Assembly (NCBI GenBank): GCA_946479905.1
Contig: CAMLIA010000134.1
Span: 1 to 12,193, forward strand
DNA length: 12,193 nucleotides
DNA from: an uncultured Frankiales bacterium
GTDB taxonomy: Bacteria; Actinomycetota; Actinomycetes; Mycobacteriales; SCTD01
Direction: 5' to 3'
Positions 7,071 through 12,193 of this stretch are shown one piece after another. The notes beneath the pieces were generated by a model, which did not search any database, was not told the DNA's origin, and saw only the letters and a program-made list of their open reading frames with translations. The position numbers were made by a program, and so were the translations under genes. Every line of letters begins with the position of its first letter. The stretch's first letter is position 1.

Positions 7071-7087
7071 CACCGGGCTCGACGTTG

Positions 7088-7099
7088 GTCAGCGCTGAC
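7088..7099. promoter_or_regulatory. Perfect 12-bp palindrome, candidate operator
   Basis: GTCAGCGCTGAC is an uninterrupted palindrome with a central CG, as in LacI-family operators. It lies about 40 nt before the plus-strand hydrolase start and about 85 nt before the minus-strand one. No LacI-type regulator is encoded in the window. Confidence 0.45.
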
Positions 7100-7120
7100 G
7101 ATGCGGCGGCATGAGCCTGA

Positions 7121-7135
7121 CGACCACGATGGTCG
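7121..7135. promoter_or_regulatory. Inverted repeat just before the plus-strand start
   Basis: Arms CGACCA and TGGTCG flank CGA and end one base before the ATG at 7137. A protein bound here, or the matching RNA hairpin, would cover the initiation region. No clear Shine-Dalgarno site precedes this ATG, so leaderless translation is possible. Confidence 0.4.
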
Positions 7136-7136
7136 C

Positions 7137-8489
7137 ATGACCGACCTCTCCGAGCGCCTGCCCGAGCTGCTGCAGGACCTGAGCTCCACCTACGACGTCC
7201 CGGGCAGCCAGCTGGCCGTGCTGACCCAGGCCGGCGTGCTCGACACCGCCCACGGGGTCCTGAGCACCAGGACCAAGGTCGAGGCCACGACCGACGCGGC
7301 CTTCCAGATGGGCTCCATCACCAAGGTGTGGACCACCACGCTGGCGATGCAGCTCGTGGACGAGGGCCTGCTGGACCTGGACGCTCCCGTGGTCAGCTAC
7401 CTGCCGGGGTTCCGCGTCGCCTCGGACGAGCTGACCGTCGCCGTGACACCGCGTCATCTCATGAACCACACCAGCGGGATCGACGGCGACCTGTTCCTCG
7501 ACACCGGGCGCGGGGACGACGCGGTCGCGAGGTACGTCGACGCGATGAGCGAGCTCCCGGCGCTGCACCCCCTCGGCGTCATGATGAGCTACTGCAACAG
7601 CGGCTTCTCCCTGCTCGGCCACCTCGTCGCCACCCTCCGCGGCACGACCTGGGAGCAGGTGCTCCGCGACCGGCTCGTCGAGCCGCTGGGGCTGACGGTC
7701 ACCGGCGCGCTCCCGGAGGACGCCCTGCGGCACCGCGCGGCCATCGGTCACTCGGGCGGCGAGCCCGTGCCCACCTGGGGGATGTCGCGGTCCTCCGGCC
7801 CGGCCGGCGCAGACGTGCACACCAGCGCGAGGGAGCTGCTCGCCTTCGCCAAGCTGCACCTCGACAGCGGCGTCACGCAGGACGGCACCCGCCTGCTGTC
7901 CGAGGCGAGCGTCACGGCGATGCAGACGCCGCACATCGGGGTGCCGGCACCGTTCGGCAAGGGCAGCCACTGGGGGCTGGGCTGGCACCTGGACACGTGG
8001 GGCGACCAGCGGGTGATCGGGCACAGCGGGGCCACTCTCGGCCAGCAGGCCTTCCTGCGCGCCTTCCCGGACGCAGGCACCGCGATCGCGGTGATGACCA
8101 ACGGCGGCAACGCGCTCGAGATGTTCGAGGCCCTGCTCGCCGAGCTGGCGCCCGAGCTGGCCGGGGTCGGCCCCCGTCGATCGCCTGTCCCGCACGACGG
8201 CCCGCTCCCCGACTCCGCGTCGCGTCGGATCGGGACCTACGCACGGACCGGCCAGTCGTTCGAGGTCCGCCAGGAGGGCGACGGCCTCGTCCTGGTGGCG
8301 ACGTCGACGACTCCCGAGGCGGACGGATCGCCGCCGCACAGCGCGCCGCTCCGGCACGTCCAGGACGACGAGTGGGCCGTGCTCATGCCCCCGATGACAG
8401 TCTGGTTCCCCGTGGCCTTCGTCGACCTGCCGGACGGGTCCTCCTACCTGCACCTGGGCGCCCGTGCCACCCCCAAGGCCCAGCCATGA
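7137..8489 (+). CDS. Beta-lactamase-family (class C fold) serine hydrolase
   Basis: 450 residues from the ATG at 7137; an in-frame ATG at 7101 would add 12 charged residues (MRRHEPDDHDGR) and falls among the operator-like repeats. The catalytic SxxK is Ser60-Ile-Thr-Lys63 (QMGSITKVWTTTLAMQLVDEG). The Tyr motif is Tyr152-Cys-Asn154 (MSYCNSGF), and the third motif is His296-Ser-Gly (IGHSGATLG). RHLMNHTSGIDGD (106-118) is the usual family signature. A C-terminal domain of about 100 residues (from about 350, RIGTYARTGQSFEV) resembles the beta-barrel extension found in D-aminopeptidase-like members. No signal peptide is seen. It overlaps the next ORF by ATGA and heads a coupled plus-strand unit. 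Proximity to a deaminase fragment suggests work on D-amino acid peptides or derivatives, but this is inference. Confidence 0.92.
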   Translation: MTDLSERLPELLQDLSSTYDVPGSQLAVLTQAGVLDTAHGVLSTRTKVEATTDAAFQMGSITKVWTTTLAMQLVDEGLLDLDAPVVSYLPGFRVASDELTVAVTPRHLMNHTSGIDGDLFLDTGRGDDAVARYVDAMSELPALHPLGVMMSYCNSGFSLLGHLVATLRGTTWEQVLRDRLVEPLGLTVTGALPEDALRHRAAIGHSGGEPVPTWGMSRSSGPAGADVHTSARELLAFAKLHLDSGVTQDGTRLLSEASVTAMQTPHIGVPAPFGKGSHWGLGWHLDTWGDQRVIGHSGATLGQQAFLRAFPDAGTAIAVMTNGGNALEMFEALLAELAPELAGVGPRRSPVPHDGPLPDSASRRIGTYARTGQSFEVRQEGDGLVLVATSTTPEADGSPPHSAPLRHVQDDEWAVLMPPMTVWFPVAFVDLPDGSSYLHLGARATPKAQP

Positions 8490-8842
8490 GCCTGGACCTC
8501 GCACCCGTCCTCGACAGCCCGGTCGGACCCACCACCAAGGGCCCGCCCGGGTGGGCGGAGGTCATGCGGCTGGGCAAGCTCGGCAGCCAGGGCTGGAACG
8601 TCCTGGCCGAGGACCTGCCCCTGCCACTGCTGGTCCTGAAGCAGGCCGCCGTCGAGAGCAACCTCGCGACGATGCAGGGCTACTGCGACCGCCGCGGGCT
8701 GCTGCTGGACCCGGCACGCGAGGACGGCATCCAGGCCGGGCCGGCCCTCGCCCGGCGGGGCGCCGAGGTCGTGCGCGGCGGCGTCGCTCCCGACGCCGTC
8801 CGCCCCGAGCGCCTCGTGGCGGCCTCCCTGGTGGCCTCGTGA
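8486..8842 (+). pseudogene. Truncated amino acid deaminase/alanine racemase-like ORF
   Basis: 118 residues. Residues about 20-76 resemble the N-terminal end of the D-serine deaminase/alanine racemase-like PLP enzymes: a conserved-looking LGKLGSQGWNVLAEDLPLP, then LLVLKQAAVESNLATMQGYC opening the barrel and RRGLLLDP. In complete enzymes a PHxKT-type segment with the PLP lysine follows directly; here it is absent in all three frames. Residues about 77-118 do not match the family and look like sequence from elsewhere, probably the end of another gene. The ORF is nevertheless neatly coupled, starting with ATGA at the hydrolase stop and ending with GTGA at the esterase start. It cannot bind PLP in the usual way, so it is either a deletion remnant kept as a translational bridge or a new small protein. 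Confidence 0.65.
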
Positions 8843-9678
8843 ACGGCTGGGAGCCGCTGCTGCTGGCCGGCCGCGGCGACTGCCTGACGATGACGGTGGA
8901 CGGGGACGAGTACGAGGCGTTCACCTACGCGCCGCCGGGCGACGGCCCCTTCCCCGTCCTCTACGTGTTCGACGCGCGGGCGACCTTCCTGCCCGCGGTG
9001 AACGTGAGCCGCACCCTCAACGCGATCATGCACGGCGCGGTCGCCCCGGTGGCGGTCGTCGGCGTGGGGCGGGTCATGCCCGACGGCGTCCACGAGGACT
9101 TCCCCCAGCGGATGCTGGATTTCAGCCCCTGGGAGCCGCGTCCGGAAACGCGGGGCATCGTCCCGCCCGACGTCGCCCTGGGCGGTGCCGGCAGCTTCCT
9201 CACGGTGCTCACCGACCACGTGATGCCTGCCGTCGAGGACACGCTCCCGGTCGACCCGGCAGACCGAGCCGTCGCCGGCTGGTCGATGAGCGGGCTGTTC
9301 TCGACCTTCGCGCTGCTCAGTCGTCCGGACCTGTTCCGGCGCGCTCTGCTGGTGAGCCCGTCGCTGTGGTTCGACGCCGAGCGCCTCACCGAGCAGGTCA
9401 CGGAGCTGCCCGAAGGAGCCCTGGCCGGCAAGCAGCTCTACCTGTGCGCCGGCGAGCACGAGGGCGAGGACTGGTCAGGCTCCTTCCCGCCGATGCCCGA
9501 GGGTCACGAAGGGCCCGCCAGCCTGGTCGACATGCAGGCCGTGGCGCGCCGGTTCGGCGAGGCCGCCCGCGACCGCGGGGCGAGCACGCTCTTCGAGATG
9601 CTGCCGGGTGAGTCCCACGGCACCATCTGGTGGTCCGGGCTCACGCGCGGGGTCATCGACCTCTACCGCTGCGTCTGA
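8839..9678 (+). CDS. Alpha/beta-hydrolase, esterase D/enterochelin esterase-like
   Basis: 279 residues from the GTG at 8839, which overlaps the preceding TGA (GTGA). It has the alpha/beta-hydrolase pattern of the putative esterase family (COG2819/IroE-like). A strand and Asp in FPVLYVFDARATF come first, then PVAVVGVGR, the nucleophile elbow GWSMSG (147-152, Ser149), a strand after it (ALLVSPSLWF), YLCAGEHEGE near the expected acid position, and His260 in GESHG. There is no signal peptide, so it is cytoplasmic. Relatives hydrolyse siderophore esters, S-formylglutathione or acyl esters; which applies here is unknown and no siderophore genes are in view. It is the last gene of the coupled plus-strand unit and its TGA abuts the stop of the convergent peptidase. 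Confidence 0.88.
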   Translation: MNGWEPLLLAGRGDCLTMTVDGDEYEAFTYAPPGDGPFPVLYVFDARATFLPAVNVSRTLNAIMHGAVAPVAVVGVGRVMPDGVHEDFPQRMLDFSPWEPRPETRGIVPPDVALGGAGSFLTVLTDHVMPAVEDTLPVDPADRAVAGWSMSGLFSTFALLSRPDLFRRALLVSPSLWFDAERLTEQVTELPEGALAGKQLYLCAGEHEGEDWSGSFPPMPEGHEGPASLVDMQAVARRFGEAARDRGASTLFEMLPGESHGTIWWSGLTRGVIDLYRCV

Positions 9679-11922
9679 TCAGGTCTCGCGGCCGGTCGGC
9701 AGCTGTGCCATCCGGTAGCCCGGCGGCGTCTCCCCCATCAGGTGCTGCACGAGGTAGTCCCACATGCGACGCCGCCAGTGGCCTTCGTGGACCGAGAGCA
9801 GGTGGTCCGCGTTCGGCACGATCATCAGGTCCACGTCCTTGTCTGCGGCCATGAACGCGTCGACGAGCCGCATCGTCACGTAGGGCGTGACGTTGTCGTC
9901 CAGCTCGCCGTGGACGAGCAGCAGCTTGCCCCGCAGGTTCCCCGCGTGCGTGGCGTTCGCCGCGTCGGCGTAGTCGTGCTCCTCGGGCGAGCCCCAGACC
10001 AGCTCGCCCCACGTGTTGTTGTAGATGCGGTCGTCGTGCCCGCCTGCGATGGCCACTCCCACGTGGAAGTCGTCGGGGAAGCGCAGCAGGGCACGCGCGG
10101 CGATGAGGCCACCACCGGAGTGCCCGTGGATGCCGACCCGGGTGAGGTCCATCCAGGGTCGGGTGCGTGCCAGCTCCCGCAGCACCGCGACGTGGTCCTC
10201 GAGGTTCGCCAGCAGCCCGTCGCCCCGCGTGGCGTCCTGGTACTCCCGACCGCGGCCGGGCGTGCCCCTGCCGTCGATGACGACCGTGACGAACCCGAGT
10301 GCTGCCGTGGCCTCGGCGCCGTCGGCGGCCCGCAGGGGCCGGTTCTCCGGGTACCTGATGCCGGCGGCGTTGGTCTGCGGCCCGGGGTAGTTGTCGTCGA
10401 GCACCGGGTAGCGGCCCGCCTCGTCCAGGTCGTGCGGGCGGTAGAGCAGCCCCCAGACCGGTGTCACGCCGTCGGCGGAGGTGGCGCAGAACCGTTCCGG
10501 GGCCTGCCAGCCTGCCTCGACGAGCAGCTCCACATCGGCGCGACCCAGCTCCAGCAGTGCGCTGCCGTCGGCGTCCCGCAGCGTCGAGACGCCGGGGGTG
10601 TCGACGTAGGAGGCGATGTCGACCAGGAACCCGCCCGGCACCGCGACGACGTCGTGGTCGATACCGTCTGCGACCAGCTCCGCCACGGCGCCGCTGTCCA
10701 GATCGGCCCGGCACACGTCCCTGACGTAGGGGTCCGCACCGGGGCGTCGGCCGCTGGCCGTGAAGGTCACCGTACGAGCCACCTCGTCGACGGCCACGAG
10801 CTCCTGCACGACCCACGTGCCGGACGTCACCGGTCGACCGTTCAGGAGCAGGTGCCCGTAGCCCGAGCGCTCCGACCACGTGAGGACCTCACCGCTCCGG
10901 AGCACCCGCACGTTCGCCGGCGCGTGCAGCCACGGCCCCAGCTGCGCGCGGTCCGCGCGCTCCTCGGTGGCCAGGACGGTCACGGCTCCGGAGGCCGGGT
11001 CCATCGCGACGACGTCGAGCCTCTGGTTCAGCCGGTCGCACCGGATCCAGTGCACGCGGTCGCCGCTCTCCGACCACCACACCTGGCCGGAGAGGACGGG
11101 AGACGTGTAGGTGACCGGGAACGGTCCGTCGCTGGAGAGCGTGACCTCACCTGTGCGCGAGTCACACACCGCCATGTGCGCCATCGGCACGTGCTCGTCG
11201 CCGAGCATCGGGTAGCGGTACCGGCGCAGGCGCGGGCGGGATCCGTCAGGCGGGCTCGCCTGCACCAGTGGCATCTCGGTCACACCGGTCTGGTCCATCA
11301 GGTGGGTGACCAGACGGGTCGAGTCGGGCGACCAGATCGCCACGGGTGGTGGCGTGTAGCCCACCAGGTCGCGGTGCGACCGGTAGGACGTGATGTCGTT
11401 GGACGTCGCCCAGGGGCTCACGGCAGTCCCGCCGGTCGTCACCCGTCGCTCGGCCCCGCTCGCCCGGTCCCGGACCCACAGATCGTGGTCCCGCACGAAG
11501 GCGACGCACGTCCGGTCCGGGGACAGCAGCTCCTCCGGGCGCACCGCCGGCCAGGGCTGTCGCGTCACCTCGTAAGACGTCAGGTCGACCAGCAGCTCCT
11601 CGTCGCCCACCGCGACGACGAGCCGGTCGTCCTCGAGGTGCAGGGTGTCGAAGGGCAGCCGCGCCGCGTCGACCGGCCGGCCGAGCAGGCCCTCCAGCGC
11701 GACCGCCAGTCGCTCGTGGTCGAACGCCGGCTGCTGGCTCGCCGCCTTCGCGTCGACCAGCAGGAACCGGTGACCGTCCCGCCGGCTCTCGCGGTACCAG
11801 AACGACCCGTCCGCACCGACGTGATGCGGCGCCACGCGGTCGGAGAAGACCAGCTCCCGCCAGCGGTGCGGCAGGAGCCGGTCCGCGGCTGCGTAGCGCT
11901 GCCAGAGCTGCTCCCTGTCCAC
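9679..11922 (-). CDS. S9 family peptidase (prolyl oligopeptidase/DPP-IV type)
   Basis: 747 residues from the GTG at 11922, with a GGGAGAG site 7 nt upstream. The N-terminal two thirds form a beta-propeller of the DPP-IV N-terminal type (about 90-470), with blades such as LLSPDRTCVAFVRDHDLWV, VAIWSPDSTRLV and VWWSESGDRVHWI. The C-terminal alpha/beta-hydrolase domain (about 480-735) has Ser602 in GIHGHSGGG, Asp675 in HGELDDNV and His707 in NADHLL, so the catalytic triad is complete. No signal peptide is present. It should cleave short peptides, often after proline, in the cytoplasm; the exact specificity is not readable. Length is normal for the family. It converges on the esterase gene with no space for a terminator and follows the cyclase gene by 83 nt. 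Confidence 0.93.
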   Translation of the reverse strand: MDREQLWQRYAAADRLLPHRWRELVFSDRVAPHHVGADGSFWYRESRRDGHRFLLVDAKAASQQPAFDHERLAVALEGLLGRPVDAARLPFDTLHLEDDRLVVAVGDEELLVDLTSYEVTRQPWPAVRPEELLSPDRTCVAFVRDHDLWVRDRASGAERRVTTGGTAVSPWATSNDITSYRSHRDLVGYTPPPVAIWSPDSTRLVTHLMDQTGVTEMPLVQASPPDGSRPRLRRYRYPMLGDEHVPMAHMAVCDSRTGEVTLSSDGPFPVTYTSPVLSGQVWWSESGDRVHWIRCDRLNQRLDVVAMDPASGAVTVLATEERADRAQLGPWLHAPANVRVLRSGEVLTWSERSGYGHLLLNGRPVTSGTWVVQELVAVDEVARTVTFTASGRRPGADPYVRDVCRADLDSGAVAELVADGIDHDVVAVPGGFLVDIASYVDTPGVSTLRDADGSALLELGRADVELLVEAGWQAPERFCATSADGVTPVWGLLYRPHDLDEAGRYPVLDDNYPGPQTNAAGIRYPENRPLRAADGAEATAALGFVTVVIDGRGTPGRGREYQDATRGDGLLANLEDHVAVLRELARTRPWMDLTRVGIHGHSGGGLIAARALLRFPDDFHVGVAIAGGHDDRIYNNTWGELVWGSPEEHDYADAANATHAGNLRGKLLLVHGELDDNVTPYVTMRLVDAFMAADKDVDLMIVPNADHLLSVHEGHWRRRMWDYLVQHLMGETPPGYRMAQLPTGRET

Positions 11923-11929
11923 GGTCAGA

Positions 11930-11936
11930 CTCTCCC
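11930..11936 (-). promoter_or_regulatory. Ribosome binding site of the S9 peptidase
   Basis: On the minus strand GGGAGAG lies 7 nt before the GTG at 11922 and supports that start, since no ATG is available nearby in frame. Confidence 0.6.
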
Positions 11937-12005
11937 GCCCCGAGGGGGACAGCGCTTCGTCGGGTCGGGCCAGGGCGGCAGCCGCGGGTTCGTCGAGCCC
12001 GACAA

Positions 12006-12193
12006 CTACCGGGGAGCGAAGAGCCGGATGACCTCCGTCTTTCCCTTCAGCGGTGCGGTGGGGCGCGCGACGAAGGCCTCAGCGCAGGAGCCGGTCAGGT
12101 GCTGCCAGGTGGCTTCGGTGATCAGCAGGTGGTCACCGGTCTCACGGGTCGCAGCCTGCACGCGGGCGGCGATGTTCACAGCGTCTCCGACGA
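12006..12193 (-). CDS. Class III adenylate/guanylate cyclase, C-terminal end
   Basis: Partial gene that enters from the right edge: 61 residues followed by TAG. The fragment begins VGDAVNIAARVQAATR, which is the conserved class III cyclase segment carrying the Asn-Arg pair (Asn6 and Arg10 of the fragment) that stabilises the transition state. It ends with LKGKTEVIRLFAPR, the usual end of a cyclase homology domain, so the catalytic domain is C-terminal in the protein. The residues for metal and base recognition lie outside the window, so ATP versus GTP use cannot be decided, nor can the N-terminal domains. It lies 83 nt upstream of the S9 peptidase on the same strand; co-transcription is possible but unproven. 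Confidence 0.88.
   Translation of the reverse strand, partial: VGDAVNIAARVQAATRETGDHLLITEATWQHLTGSCAEAFVARPTAPLKGKTEVIRLFAPR

Noticed and set aside
7005..7073. GTG at 7073 as start of the minus-strand hydrolase
   Set aside because: It lacks a ribosome binding site as good as that of GTG 7004, and the extra 23 residues cover an inverted repeat of the promoter region.
7089..8504. Long minus-strand frame opposite the plus-strand serine hydrolase
   Set aside because: The plus strand has all catalytic motifs. The antisense product is low-complexity and recognisable only as a shadow.
1..12193. CRISPR arrays, insertion sequences, tRNA or rRNA genes, phage genes
   Set aside because: No spaced direct repeats, transposase motifs, terminal repeats or structural RNA patterns were found on either strand. 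The damaged genes look like deletions rather than insertions.

Overview
The window is high-GC, densely packed bacterial DNA with many GTG starts, 4-10 nt gene overlaps and a Tat-type lipoprotein signal. This fits a Gram-positive actinomycete (Actinomycetota); the sequence alone does not fix the genus.

Left part (1-4563): a small unknown gene on the + strand (about 56-271) converges with a four-gene minus-strand signalling operon. In transcription order the operon encodes a receiver-SpoIIE/PP2C phosphatase (3407-4563, split by a one-base frameshift at a G5 run), a CHASE3 membrane histidine kinase (1878-3416), a single-domain Rcp1-like response regulator (1439-1885) and a Tat/lipobox sugar-type substrate-binding protein (276-1442). 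The last three genes overlap their upstream neighbours by 10, 8 and 4 nt. No transporter permease or ATPase is present, so the binding protein may serve the kinase as an extracellular sensor. No operon member has a DNA-binding domain, so the output is probably protein-level, as in sigma-factor partner switching.

Middle (4564-5991): a 206-nt divergent intergenic region, then a secreted protein of unknown function (4770-5258). Next are two 5'-truncated genes joined head to head: the C-terminal part of a branched-chain amino acid-type binding protein (minus, 5280 to about 5690) and the C-terminal helix-turn-helix of a PucR-type regulator (plus, about 5692-5991). This is what one deletion through the middle of a divergent gene pair would leave.

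Right part (5988-12193): two class C beta-lactamase-fold serine hydrolases diverge (5988-7004 minus; 7137-8489 plus) around a 132-nt region holding three inverted repeats. The plus-strand hydrolase is coupled through ATGA and GTGA overlaps to a truncated amino acid deaminase-like ORF (8486-8842) and an alpha/beta-hydrolase esterase (8839-9678). Converging on these is an S9 prolyl oligopeptidase/DPP-IV-like peptidase (9679-11922, minus). At the right edge is the C-terminal end of a class III adenylate/guanylate cyclase (12006-12193, minus).

Overall, the window combines an unusual signalling cassette with a group of four serine hydrolases that may act on peptides, modified amino acids or esters. 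At least three genes are damaged (phosphatase frameshift, binding protein/PucR deletion scar, deaminase truncation), which suggests local gene decay or, for some of them, sequencing or assembly error.
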